A stretch of DNA of 64,000 bases from Bacillus velezensis (GTDB lineage: Bacteria > Bacillota > Bacilli > Bacillales > Bacillaceae), in NCBI RefSeq assembly GCF_001461825.1, contig NZ_LLZC01000001.1, positions 62,001 through 126,000 on the forward strand, written 5' to 3'. The notes beneath the pieces were generated by a model that saw only the letters and a list, made by a program, of their open reading frames with translations, did no database searches and was not told the DNA's origin. Positions 34,852 to 43,481 of the stretch are shown piece after piece. Position numbers and translations under genes: made by a program. Position 1 is the stretch's first letter; the number at the start of each line of letters is the position of its first letter.

Positions 34852-34882
34852 AAAAAGAGCCGCTCTGAATACGGCTCTTTTC
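34852..34882 (+). terminator. terminator after ycdB
   Basis: AAAAGAGCCG / CGGCTCTTTTC around a CTCTGAATA loop. Confidence 0.8.
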
Positions 34883-34999
34883 CCTCTTTGCTAAAAATAG
34901 ACACATAAAAGGCACTTTCTTCCCTTTAAAAGGATAAGGACGTTTTTATATAATAAAAAACAGTTCTTTTTTATACACTCTTCTGAAAGGATGACCCCA

Positions 35000-36358
35000 T
35001 TGCTGAAAGAACATCTGAGAAAAAAAGCGCTGGAAATCGGGAACATACCGCCGCACTATGAGCTTGAAATAGAAGATTATGATGAAAAACAAAAAACGAA
35101 AGCCTATTATATATGGAAAGATCGTAACCAGCCGGATAAAACGGTCACGATTGAGCTGGGCGACGACGGATCTTTGCTTACTTATTCACGCAACGACTGT
35201 CCAGGTTCAGACATGCAGCTGTCAGACGCCGAATTAAAGCTGACGGCTCTTCGGTTTGCGGCGAGACACCGCCCGCTTACTTTTATGAATTTCATCTTTC
35301 AGGCGAAGGAAGAACGCAATGGGTGCATCCGATTTATCTATACAAAAAAAGTGCTCGGCCGGCCGCTTCCCGATTCAGGTTTTTTCGTTGATGTAACCAG
35401 GAGCGGCTTCGTCGTGCAGTTTATCTATTACGGGGATAAGGGTGAAGCGTCCGTTCCGGAAACATTCGTCGATCGGGAAAAGGTCGTCTCGCATTATATG
35501 AGTGTGCTGACATTCAGTCTCGTCTATGATGTGGTCAATTTTGAGAAAATACCGCGTCTCGTCTATGAACCGATTCTGCCGGCTTACAGCTATCCGGCCG
35601 GTGAAGATGATATCGTGCCGGATCAGCAGCTTTGCGAAGACAGGAATGAGCCGGCAAAACCGCTTCCCGCGTTTGAACATAAACGGGAAATCAGCCTGGA
35701 TGAATTAATGGGGTTTACCGCGGATATGGTTCAGACGCGCCGGCGTGATCTCGGGGATGAGATCGGAACGACATGGCGGAAAGGGTCGGTTCCGGAACGG
35801 AAAGATTTGAGTATCGAAAGCTATTTTGAAAGCAGCAACAAAAATACAATGAAGATGAAAACGGACAAAAAGACAGGGAAAATGACAGCCTTTAAATCTT
35901 TTATTGAGCATCAGGGCCCGGCCTTTTATTCTGCGGAAGAGTGTGAGGCCGTCGCGCTTCAATTTTTATACAAGCTTTATCCGAGAGCGGACGAGTTTTT
36001 TAAAATGAACCCGGTGAAAACGGACGGAAGGGGCAGGTTCCGCTTCCATTTTTCCATATGGCATCAGGATATTCCGCTGCGGTTCGGCGCTGCGAGAATA
36101 CTTGTCAGTCCCGTAACGGGGCTTGTGGAAGCTTACATGGCGCCTGACATTGACCCGGAGCAGCTGGAGAAGATCAATCCGGTGCCGGCCGTTACTCCCG
36201 AAGAAGCAAAGGCCGCTTTTTTATCCGATTTCCATCTGCGGCTGGAGTGGCAGCGCGATTTTACGCCGTCCGGCAATGAAGGATATAAGCTTGTGTACAG
36301 GCCTGTCTATCCTCCGTACATTGATGCGCAAAAGCGAAAAAAGAAAAGGTTTTATTAG
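35000..36358 (+). CDS. ycdC: YcdC, paralogue of YcdB
   Basis: 452 residues. Same length, order and motifs as YcdB: LKEHLRKKALEIGNIPPHYE against MKKEELKQLALRIGNVPARYE at the start, and LRFGAARILVSPVTGLVEAY against LRFGEGRICVSKKTGLVTFY near the end. The TTG at 35000 is chosen because the ATG at 34991 touches the GAAAGG ribosome site and because it aligns with YcdB. Tandem duplication with considerable divergence; function unknown. Its stop overlaps the stop of convergent cwlK by 4 nt. Confidence 0.85.
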   Translation: MLKEHLRKKALEIGNIPPHYELEIEDYDEKQKTKAYYIWKDRNQPDKTVTIELGDDGSLLTYSRNDCPGSDMQLSDAELKLTALRFAARHRPLTFMNFIFQAKEERNGCIRFIYTKKVLGRPLPDSGFFVDVTRSGFVVQFIYYGDKGEASVPETFVDREKVVSHYMSVLTFSLVYDVVNFEKIPRLVYEPILPAYSYPAGEDDIVPDQQLCEDRNEPAKPLPAFEHKREISLDELMGFTADMVQTRRRDLGDEIGTTWRKGSVPERKDLSIESYFESSNKNTMKMKTDKKTGKMTAFKSFIEHQGPAFYSAEECEAVALQFLYKLYPRADEFFKMNPVKTDGRGRFRFHFSIWHQDIPLRFGAARILVSPVTGLVEAYMAPDIDPEQLEKINPVPAVTPEEAKAAFLSDFHLRLEWQRDFTPSGNEGYKLVYRPVYPPYIDAQKRKKKRFY

Positions 36359-36858
36359 CCAGGGATCATTTGTAAATGAGGATAATCTTTAAAGCCTCTC
36401 CAATCGCCTCCCCAATCAAAACCGAGCTTTTTGGCAATCGATACGACCTCAAGCCAATCGGGCGTGCCGTTTCGGTTTCCGTCGTACGTCATATCCCAAA
36501 TCAGGCTTCCATCCTTTTTTTGCAGGGCGAAGTCGATCGCAAGGCCGTAATTGTGGTAAGATTCCCCGCCTTTTGCGTAGGTGACGATATTTCCTTTTTT
36601 TGAACGTCCTTGACGGTACAATTCGTTTTGTTCCTCAATTGATCTGAAACCCTCTGTGATAACGACGGTGATGCCTTTTTTCAGAGCGGCCGTCTGCAAT
36701 AGCTCCGCATTCTGTTTCACGAGCGGATGAAGAGCGCTTGGAATGGCTCTGTCTTGTAATGCCGTCTGCGGCCTCAATTCTTTCTGCACATAGGAAAAAC
36801 ATAGGTCTGCGGAAAAGAAGAGGATCAAAAGCAGCGCAATTCTGACTGATAGTTTCAT
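36355..36858 (-). CDS. cwlK: L-alanyl-D-glutamate peptidase CwlK
   Basis: 167 residues, peptidase M15 (VanY/endolysin-like). It cuts peptidoglycan peptides between L-Ala and D-Glu. An N-terminal hydrophobic segment (residues 5-24) anchors or exports it. Zinc ligands are visible: H102 and D109 in SYHNYGLAIDF, and H161 in YPHLQM. ITEGFRSIEEQ is the substrate loop. ATG 36858. Known as ycdD in B. subtilis. Confidence 0.92.
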   Translation of the reverse strand: MKLSVRIALLLILFFSADLCFSYVQKELRPQTALQDRAIPSALHPLVKQNAELLQTAALKKGITVVITEGFRSIEEQNELYRQGRSKKGNIVTYAKGGESYHNYGLAIDFALQKKDGSLIWDMTYDGNRNGTPDWLEVVSIAKKLGFDWGGDWRGFKDYPHLQMIPG

Positions 36859-36967
36859 GGTGAATTCTCTCTTTCTTTAATTGGTTAAAATCTTTGTTTG
36901 CTCACTGCCATAAATTTGCTATGATAAAATATAACATAATTAGTAGCCGGAGGAAGGAGGCAAATCT

Positions 36968-38089
36968 ATGAAATCCAAGATTCCATCTGAAGAAGTGGCC
37001 GTAAAGATGAATGAATGGTATAAGCTGATCCGCGCGTTTGAAGCCGATAAAGCTGAAGCGCTGAAACGGGAGATTCAATTTGAACTCGAAGATATGGAAG
37101 AGAACCAGGATTTATTGTTGTATTTTTCATTGATGGAATTTCGGCACCGCATCATGCTGGATAAATTAAAACCCATGAAAGACGGCGACTGCCAGCCTCC
37201 GTTCTCTGAAATGCTCACTGAGATTGAGATGAACCAGCAAAAGCTGACCGGCTTACTGGAATATTATTTTTACTATTTCAGGGGAATGTATGAATTTAAG
37301 CAGAAAAACTTCATCTCAGCGATTTCTCATTATAAGCGGGCTGAGGAAAAGCTTGAATATGTGGAAGATGACATAGAGAAAGCCGAGTTTTTGTATAAAA
37401 TTTCTGAGGTGTACTATCATATCAAGCAGACTTTCTTTTCGATGAATTACGCGGGACAGGCGCTTGATATTTACAAGAAATATGAATTATACGGAATGAG
37501 AAGGGTGCAGTGCAAATTTATCATTGCCGGAAATCTGATGGACGCCCAGCAGCATAAAAAAGCGTTGGAATACCTCGAATGCGCCTTGGAGCACGCGGAG
37601 CGGCTTGATGATCAATATATGATTGCTGCGGCCTATTATAATATCGGGCACTGTATGTACAGTCTGGGTGACTTTTGCAAAGCGGCGGAGGATTTTGAAC
37701 GGGCGGCCGCCGGATTTGAAGCACACAGCTTCCGGCAGGTCATCCAGGCTGTTTTTTCACTCACGCATATCTACTTTAAAACGGAAAAATACAGTGAAGC
37801 CGCCGCCAGCTGCGCGCGGGGCATGAGAAGCGCGGCGGAATGGGAAGATGAGATCTATCTGACGAAATTCCGTCTGATTAAAGAGCTTTATCAGGGGGAA
37901 GGCGGACAGGATTCGCTCAAAGAGTATTTTGACATTCTGGAATCAAAAGAGCTGTTGGCTGACACAGAGGAACTGCTTCAGGACGCGGCTCATTTCTTTC
38001 ATCAACGGGAGAACTACAAAGCGGCATCTTATTTTTTCAGCAGGCTTGTCGGCGTGCAAAAAAGGCTGCAAATGAACAACTACGCATAA
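36968..38089 (+). CDS. rapJ: response regulator aspartate phosphatase RapJ
   Basis: 373 residues, TPR-repeat Rap family. An N-terminal three-helix bundle, then about six TPR repeats (for example YYFRGMYEFKQKNFISAISHYKRAEEKL and AAYYNIGHCMYSLGDFCKAAEDFERAAAGF in shortened form). In B. subtilis RapJ dephosphorylates Spo0F and is inhibited by the PhrC pentapeptide. No phr gene follows it here either; a terminator comes directly after. ATG 36968 follows GGAAGGAGG. Confidence 0.92.
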   Translation: MKSKIPSEEVAVKMNEWYKLIRAFEADKAEALKREIQFELEDMEENQDLLLYFSLMEFRHRIMLDKLKPMKDGDCQPPFSEMLTEIEMNQQKLTGLLEYYFYYFRGMYEFKQKNFISAISHYKRAEEKLEYVEDDIEKAEFLYKISEVYYHIKQTFFSMNYAGQALDIYKKYELYGMRRVQCKFIIAGNLMDAQQHKKALEYLECALEHAERLDDQYMIAAAYYNIGHCMYSLGDFCKAAEDFERAAAGFEAHSFRQVIQAVFSLTHIYFKTEKYSEAAASCARGMRSAAEWEDEIYLTKFRLIKELYQGEGGQDSLKEYFDILESKELLADTEELLQDAAHFFHQRENYKAASYFFSRLVGVQKRLQMNNYA

Positions 38090-38091
38090 TG

Positions 38092-38131
38092 AAAAAAAGA
38101 ACGAGGGAGCTTCGGTTTCATCGTTCTTTTT
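38092..38131 (+). terminator. terminator after rapJ
   Basis: AAAAAGAACGA / TCGTTCTTTTT around a GC-containing loop. Confidence 0.8.
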
Positions 38132-38143
38132 ATGATCCCTTTT

Positions 38144-38169
38144 GTTTTCAGCCGATCAAAACCGGGTAC
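38144..38169 (+). promoter_or_regulatory. SigB (general stress) promoter of ycdF-ycdG
   Basis: GTTTTC (38144-38149), 14-nt spacer, GGGTAC (38164-38169), close to the SigB consensus GTTTAA / GGGTAT and 35 nt before ycdF, which is a SigB gene in B. subtilis. Confidence 0.75.
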
Positions 38170-38204
38170 ATGCTCTGTATTAACATCAGGGAGGAAAAGA
38201 GACA

Positions 38205-38984
38205 ATGTATCAGGATTTACAGGGAAAAACAGCAATCGTAACAGGTTCTTCGAAAGGAATCGGAAAGGCCATTGCCGAACGCTTCGGCAAGGAGCGGATG
38301 AATGTGGTTGTGAACTACCTCGGTGATTCCTCCGGAGCGGAAGAAGCGGCGGACATCATTGAGAAAGCGGGAGGCCGAGCCGTCACCGTAAAAGCCGATG
38401 TATCCTCAGAAGAAGGGATTCAGGCGCTGTTTCATGCCGCGCAGGAGCATTTCGGGGGCGTGGACGTGATGGTCAACAATTCCGGCTTTAACGGAGCCGA
38501 AGCGATGCCCCATGAAATGAGCCTGGAGGATTGGCAAAGGGTCATCGACGTCAACGTGACCGGCACCTTTTTGGGGGCGAAAGCGGCACTGAAACATATG
38601 CTCGAGCGCGGCAAAAAAGGAACGGTCTTAAACATATCGAGCGTTCATCAGCAAATACCGCGTCCTGAAAACGTGCAGTACTCGGCATCCAAAGGCGGGA
38701 TCAAAATGATGACGGAAACGATGGCGCTCAATTACGCAGACAAAGGCATCCGGGTGAATGCCATCGCTCCCGGCACGATCGCCACGGAGTCCAATAAGGA
38801 TCTGGAAGATGAAACACATAAACAGGCCCAGCTGAAAAAAATTCCGATGAACGCCTTCGGAAAACCGGAAGAAGTCGCAGCGGCCGCCGCATGGATGGTG
38901 TCGGAAGAAGCGAGTTACGTAACCGGAACGACACTTTTCGTCGACGGAGGCATGACGCTTTATCCGTCTCAGCTGGACAGATAA
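38205..38984 (+). CDS. ycdF: short-chain dehydrogenase, glucose 1-dehydrogenase type
   Basis: 259 residues, classical SDR. Cofactor motif VTGSSKGIGKA (residues 12-22), NNSG near 90, catalytic Ser in LNISSVHQQ near 145, and YSASKGG near 158-164. The C-terminus TGTTLFVDGGMTLYP is typical of NAD(P)-dependent glucose dehydrogenases. ATG 38205 follows GGGAGGAAA. General-stress context suggests a role in redox or sugar metabolism under stress. Confidence 0.88.
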   Translation: MYQDLQGKTAIVTGSSKGIGKAIAERFGKERMNVVVNYLGDSSGAEEAADIIEKAGGRAVTVKADVSSEEGIQALFHAAQEHFGGVDVMVNNSGFNGAEAMPHEMSLEDWQRVIDVNVTGTFLGAKAALKHMLERGKKGTVLNISSVHQQIPRPENVQYSASKGGIKMMTETMALNYADKGIRVNAIAPGTIATESNKDLEDETHKQAQLKKIPMNAFGKPEEVAAAAAWMVSEEASYVTGTTLFVDGGMTLYPSQLDR

Positions 38985-39010
38985 AAGAGGGGGGAAACCT
39001 TCTCTTTTTT
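38983..39010 (+). terminator. weak terminator-like hairpin between ycdF and ycdG
   Basis: AAAAGAGGGG / CCTTCTCTTTTTT with mismatches. It may reduce rather than stop transcription into ycdG. Confidence 0.4.
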
Positions 39011-39065
39011 GTTTAGGGAAGGATCATAAAGGAAATGGTTCTCTAAAAAACAGGAGGGCCGCAAG

Positions 39066-40745
39066 ATGGCAAGTGACTGGTGGAAAGACGCCGTTGTCTA
39101 TCAAATCTATCCGCGAAGCTTTCAAGATACGAACGGCGACGGCATAGGCGACCTGCGGGGGATTATCGCGCGTCTCGATTATATAAAAGAACTTGGCGCT
39201 GATGTGATATGGATCTGCCCGATTTACCCGTCGCCAAACGTTGATAACGGCTACGATGTGACGGATCATCAAGCGATTATGGAATCCTACGGAACGATGG
39301 AGGACTTTCACAATCTGCTTACAGAATGCCGCAACCGCGGATTAAAGCTTGTGATGGACTTCGTCTTAAATCATACATCCACGGAGCATCCTTGGTTCAA
39401 AGAGGCGGAAATGAATCCGGACAGCAAATACCGCGATTATTATATTTGGCGGCCGGGCACCGCGGACGGCCCGCCGACCGATTGGGTGTCGGATTACGGA
39501 CAATCCGTCTGGCAGTACGAAGAACATACGGGCGAATATTACCTGCATATGAACGCCGTCAAACAAGCCGATCTGAATTGGGAAAATCCCGAGGTTCGGC
39601 AATCAGTATACGAGATGATGAGATTTTGGCTCGATAAAGGCGTGGACGGATTGCGAATAGACCAGCTTCATCTTCTGTCAAAAAAAGAATATTTGCCGCC
39701 ATATGAAGATTACATCGCCCGCCGGGCCGATCCGAAGCCTTTCCGGCCAAACGGGGCACGGATACATGATTACTTAAAAGAAATGACGAAAGAGGTATTT
39801 TCCAAATATGACGTGATGTCAGTCGGCGAGGCCGGATCAGTGACGCCTGAGGAAGGGCTCGTCTACACGGGAACCGATGAGCATGAACTGAATATGATTT
39901 TTCATTTTCAGCATATGGAGCTTGATCAAAAGCCGGGCCAAGAGCATTGGGATGTAAAACCGCTTGAGCTGTCCGATTTAAAGAAAGTGCTCACAGACTG
40001 GCAGGAAAAACTGGAACATCAAGGCTGGAATACGCTGTATTGGTGCAATCATGACCAGCCCCGGATCGTATCCCGTTTCGGAGACGAAAGCACATACCGC
40101 AAAGCATCCGCCAAAATGCTTGCCGCCCTGCTTTATTTCATGAAAGGCACGCCGTACATTTACCAGGGAGAAGAAATCGGCATGACAAACGCTCCGTTTG
40201 ACAGAATAGAGGATTATCAAGATATTCAGACCGTCAATATGTATCATAAAAGGGTATTTGAAATGGGCCGCAACAGAGAAGAAGTCATGGCGTCCATTAT
40301 GGCGAAAAGCCGGGACCATGCCCGTACACCGATGCAGTGGGACGGCAGCAAGAATGCCGGATTTACGGAGGGCGAACCGTGGCTGAAGGTCAATCCCAAT
40401 TACAAAACCGTCAATGCGGCCGAGGCTCAGGATGATCCCGATTCTATATTGAACTTTTACAAAAAACTGATCCGCCTGAGAAAACAGTATGCTGATATCA
40501 TAAAAGGCAGCTACACGCTGCTGCTTCCTGATGACCCGCAGCTGTTTGTATATGAAAGACAGGCAAACGGACAAAAACTCATGTCCATCAGCAACGTATC
40601 GAAAGAAGAAGCCGCCTTTTATTGGCCGGACGGCTCCGAACCTGAAAGGGCCGAGCTGCTTCTCAGCAACTATGAAAATGACGGCGGCACGGAATCCCGC
40701 ATCACATTCCGCCCATACGAAACAAGAGTTTATCTGCTTGCCTGA
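39066..40745 (+). CDS. ycdG: oligo-1,6-glucosidase / alpha-glucosidase (GH13)
   Basis: 559 residues, GH13 subfamily of oligo-1,6-glucosidases and trehalose-6-phosphate hydrolases; cytoplasmic. Starts WWKDAVVYQIYPRSFQDTNG, the hallmark of the group. Conserved regions: DFVLNHTS near 99, GLRIDQLHLL with the nucleophile Asp near 199, SVGEAG with the acid/base Glu near 256, and WCNHDQPR near 325. It probably hydrolyses isomaltose-like oligosaccharides or intracellular glucosides. ATG 39066 follows AGGAGG. Confidence 0.9.
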   Translation: MASDWWKDAVVYQIYPRSFQDTNGDGIGDLRGIIARLDYIKELGADVIWICPIYPSPNVDNGYDVTDHQAIMESYGTMEDFHNLLTECRNRGLKLVMDFVLNHTSTEHPWFKEAEMNPDSKYRDYYIWRPGTADGPPTDWVSDYGQSVWQYEEHTGEYYLHMNAVKQADLNWENPEVRQSVYEMMRFWLDKGVDGLRIDQLHLLSKKEYLPPYEDYIARRADPKPFRPNGARIHDYLKEMTKEVFSKYDVMSVGEAGSVTPEEGLVYTGTDEHELNMIFHFQHMELDQKPGQEHWDVKPLELSDLKKVLTDWQEKLEHQGWNTLYWCNHDQPRIVSRFGDESTYRKASAKMLAALLYFMKGTPYIYQGEEIGMTNAPFDRIEDYQDIQTVNMYHKRVFEMGRNREEVMASIMAKSRDHARTPMQWDGSKNAGFTEGEPWLKVNPNYKTVNAAEAQDDPDSILNFYKKLIRLRKQYADIIKGSYTLLLPDDPQLFVYERQANGQKLMSISNVSKEEAAFYWPDGSEPERAELLLSNYENDGGTESRITFRPYETRVYLLA

Positions 40746-40756
40746 TATGTGATACG

Positions 40757-40788
40757 ACGCCCCCGTCCATACATGGCGGGGGCTTTTT
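40757..40788 (+). terminator. terminator after ycdG
   Basis: GCCCCCG / CGGGGGC arms with TTTTT. Confidence 0.85.
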
Positions 40789-40826
40789 AGGTAAATCGGA
40801 TATCAATTTAGAAAAAAATATCTTGC

Positions 40827-40847
40827 AAAACGTAATTACTTCGTTTT
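40827..40847. promoter_or_regulatory. Zur box in the adcACB promoter
   Basis: A 21-nt imperfect palindrome, left arm AAAACGTAAT and right arm ACTTCGTTTT about a central T, close to the Bacillus Zur consensus (AAATCGTAAT-N-ATTACGATTT). It lies between TTGCAA (40823-40828) and TATTAT (40847-40852), so bound Zur would block the polymerase. Confidence 0.8.
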
Positions 40848-40930
40848 ATTATGGTATAGGTAACAAATGAACGAGAAAGTACGCTTTGGAAATCGTCATC
40901 ATTCTGATTTACAGAACAGGGGGAAACGGC

Positions 40931-41890
40931 TTGTTTAAAAAATGGAGCGGAATCATTGTCATTGCGGCATGCTTTTTAATCGCGGCGGGCTGCGGCAATT
41001 CATCTTCAAAAGGTTCGTCAGGTTCTTCGAAAAGCGGCAAACTGCACGTCGTGACGACCTTTTATCCTATGTATGAATTCACGAAACAAATTGTCAAAGA
41101 CAAAGGCGATGTAGACATTCTCATCCCGTCTTCGGTCGAACCCCATGATTGGGAGCCGACGCCGAAGGATATCGCCGGCATTCAAAACGCCGATCTTTTC
41201 GTATACAACAGCGAATATATGGAGACATGGGTTCCTTCAGCGGAAAAAAGCATGAGCTCTGATCATGCGAAGTTTGTAAAGGCGTCAAAAGGAATTGACT
41301 TACTCGAAGGTTCGGATGAAGAGGAAGAGGAACATGGACACGGCGGTCATGACCACAGCCACAGCATGGACCCTCACGTGTGGCTCAGCCCGGTTCTTGC
41401 GCAAAAAGAGGTCAAAACCATTACGGCGCAGATCGTAAAACAGGACCCGAAGAATAAAGCATACTATGAGAAAAATAGTAAAGAATATATTGCAAAACTG
41501 CAGGATCTTGATAAACTATACCGTACAACATTAAATAAAGCGGCGAAAAAAGAATTGATCACACAGCACGCGGCATTCAGCTATCTCGCCAAAGAATACG
41601 GCTTAAAACAAGTCGCGATTGCAGGCCTTTCTCCTGAAGAAGAGCCAAGTGCGGCCAAACTGGCGGATCTCAAAACGTTTGCCAAAAAGCATGATGTGAA
41701 GATCATCTACTTTGAAGAAGTTGCATCGCCTAAAGTTGCAGATACACTTGCCGGTGAAATCGGCGCGAAAACGGAAGTGCTCAATACACTGGAAGGTTTA
41801 AGCCAAAAAGAACGGGATAAAGGCATCGGTTATATCGACATTATGGAGAAAAACCTTGATGCACTGAAAGATTCGCTATTGGTTAAATAA
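40931..41890 (+). CDS. adcA: zinc ABC transporter substrate-binding lipoprotein AdcA
   Basis: 319 residues, cluster A-I metal-binding protein. Lipobox LIAAGC with Cys near residue 20. Zn ligands are expected in EPHDWEPTPKD (His near 69), SMDPHVWLSP (His near 141), QHAAFSYLAKEYG (His near 207) and the C-terminal Glu/Asp. A His-rich acidic loop EEEEHGHGGHDHSHS (near 130) collects zinc. The TTG at 40931 is chosen because AGGGGG sits 7 nt before and the protein then has the B. subtilis length; the frame extends 15 codons further up. Confidence 0.94.
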   Translation: MFKKWSGIIVIAACFLIAAGCGNSSSKGSSGSSKSGKLHVVTTFYPMYEFTKQIVKDKGDVDILIPSSVEPHDWEPTPKDIAGIQNADLFVYNSEYMETWVPSAEKSMSSDHAKFVKASKGIDLLEGSDEEEEEHGHGGHDHSHSMDPHVWLSPVLAQKEVKTITAQIVKQDPKNKAYYEKNSKEYIAKLQDLDKLYRTTLNKAAKKELITQHAAFSYLAKEYGLKQVAIAGLSPEEEPSAAKLADLKTFAKKHDVKIIYFEEVASPKVADTLAGEIGAKTEVLNTLEGLSQKERDKGIGYIDIMEKNLDALKDSLLVK

Positions 41891-41891
41891 C

Positions 41892-41919
41892 ATAGTGTGC
41901 GCCGCGGGGTGCACACTAT
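41892..41919 (+). other. intercistronic hairpin between adcA and adcC
   Basis: ATAGTGTGC / GCACACTAT, nine perfect base pairs around a 10-nt GC-rich loop, with no T run. It may stabilise the adcA part of the message or lower expression of the ABC subunits. Confidence 0.55.
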
Positions 41920-41944
41920 TTCTATGCGGGAAAGGAAGGTCAGC

Positions 41945-42640
41945 ATGAATCTCGTTACATTACAAGATATCGTTTTTGGTTATTCGCATACACCGGTGCT
42001 TGACGGCGTGTCGCTGGAAATCAAAAGCGGCGAATTCGTCGGCATTACAGGACCGAACGGCGCGTCAAAATCGACGCTCATGAAAGTCATGCTTGGCATG
42101 CTCAGACCTTGGGAAGGAACGGCCGAGATCAGTAAAAAAAACGCTGCCGGAAAACGCCTGACAATCGGCTATGTTCCGCAGCAGATTTCTTCATTTAACG
42201 CAGGATTCCCAAGCACAGTTCTGGAGCTTGTGCAATCAGGCCGTTATACGAAAGGAAAATGGTTTAAACGATTGAACGAAACGGATCACCACGAGGTGGA
42301 AAACGCGTTGAAGATGGTGGAAATGTGGGATTTCCGCCACCGGAAAATCGGCGATTTATCCGGCGGACAGAAGCAGAAAATCTGCATTGCGAGAATGCTT
42401 GCAAGCAATCCGGATCTGCTGATGCTTGATGAGCCGACAACCGCGGTTGATTATGAAAGCAGACAGGGTTTCTACGAATTTATGCACCATCAGGTGAAAA
42501 ATCACAACCGCACCGTCGTCATGGTGACACACGAACAAAACGAAGTACAGCAGTATCTGGATAAAGTCATACGGCTTGAGAGGGGGGAAAAAGGCGGATG
42601 GAAATGTTTGACTTGGAATTCATGCGACGAGCTTTTCTAG
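41945..42640 (+). CDS. adcC: zinc ABC transporter ATP-binding protein AdcC
   Basis: 231 residues. Walker [10 protein letters not shown] near 32-40, signature [14 protein letters not shown] near 137, Walker [13 protein letters not shown] near 158, and the switch His in VMVTHEQNE. The Walker A has Ser where Gly is usual just before the Lys (GxxGxSKS); Adc/Znu proteins of Firmicutes often deviate at this residue (Ala or Ser), so it is probably functional. ATG 41945 follows GGAAGG. The end overlaps adcB by 43 nt. Confidence 0.93.
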   Translation: MNLVTLQDIVFGYSHTPVLDGVSLEIKSGEFVGITGPNGASKSTLMKVMLGMLRPWEGTAEISKKNAAGKRLTIGYVPQQISSFNAGFPSTVLELVQSGRYTKGKWFKRLNETDHHEVENALKMVEMWDFRHRKIGDLSGGQKQKICIARMLASNPDLLMLDEPTTAVDYESRQGFYEFMHHQVKNHNRTVVMVTHEQNEVQQYLDKVIRLERGEKGGWKCLTWNSCDELF

Positions 42641-43437
42641 CGGGAAGCATGATCGGAATTATGGCGCCGATATTAGGCGTATATCTCGTGCTGAGAAGAC
42701 AGGCGCTGATGGCGGATACGCTGTCTCATATTTCATTGTCGGGCGTGGCCATCGGTTTTTTTCTCAGTACCAATATTACGGCGGCGAGCATCGTTGTCGT
42801 CACGATCGGAGCGATCGGCATTGAATACATGCGGCGGGCGTACCGTACATATTCAGAGGTATCTATCGCAATCTTAATGGCGGCCGGGCTGTCGTTTGCG
42901 ATGTTTCTGATCAGCCTGTCAAAAGGCGGCGCGTCGATGAGCATCGATCAATATTTATTTGGATCGCTTGTCACGGTCAGCCAGCAGCAGGTCTATATTA
43001 TCGGAGGCATTACCCTGCTGATTCTGCTTTATTTTATTATACTAAACAGACCGCTCTACCTGCTTACCTTTGACGAGGCGACGGCTAAGACATCAGGCAT
43101 TAACACAAACCTCCTGTCAATGTCATTCAGCATCGTGACGGGGCTGGCGATTTCGGTCATTATTCCGATTATCGGCGTGCTGCTCGTTTCCGCGCTCCTC
43201 GTACTGCCCGCGGCTTTTGCAATCCGTATTGCCAAAGGGTTTAAATGGGTGTTTGCGGCGGCCATTATTATTTCTCTTTTCAGTGTGTTCATGGGGCTGA
43301 CGTCTTCGTACCAGCTCGGAACGCCTCCGGGGCCGTCAATCACTTTACTGTTAATCATTCTGCTTCTGCTCGGGTTTACGCTGCAGGGGATTTGGAATGC
43401 GTTTAAAAAAGGAAAAGAACGAAAAAACCGCCGTTAA
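42598..43437 (+). CDS. adcB: zinc ABC transporter permease AdcB
   Basis: 279 residues with eight to nine membrane helices, ABC-3 permease family. Typical features: [23 protein letters not shown] near 30-52 and [19 protein letters not shown] near 190. Translationally coupled to adcC (43-nt overlap), with a GGGGGG-rich ribosome site inside adcC. Last gene of the Zur-regulated operon. Confidence 0.93.
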   Translation: MEMFDLEFMRRAFLAGSMIGIMAPILGVYLVLRRQALMADTLSHISLSGVAIGFFLSTNITAASIVVVTIGAIGIEYMRRAYRTYSEVSIAILMAAGLSFAMFLISLSKGGASMSIDQYLFGSLVTVSQQQVYIIGGITLLILLYFIILNRPLYLLTFDEATAKTSGINTNLLSMSFSIVTGLAISVIIPIIGVLLVSALLVLPAAFAIRIAKGFKWVFAAAIIISLFSVFMGLTSSYQLGTPPGPSITLLLIILLLLGFTLQGIWNAFKKGKERKNRR

Positions 43438-43481
43438 GCGGTGCAGCAGTCTCATCTGCTGCTCCGTTTGACGGCTTTTTT
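43426..43481 (+). terminator. terminator after adcB
   Basis: Inner GCAGCAG / CTGCTGC hairpin (43443-43462) within an outer imperfect GCCGTTAAGCGG / CCGTTTGACGGC stem, ending in TTTTTTT. Confidence 0.8.
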
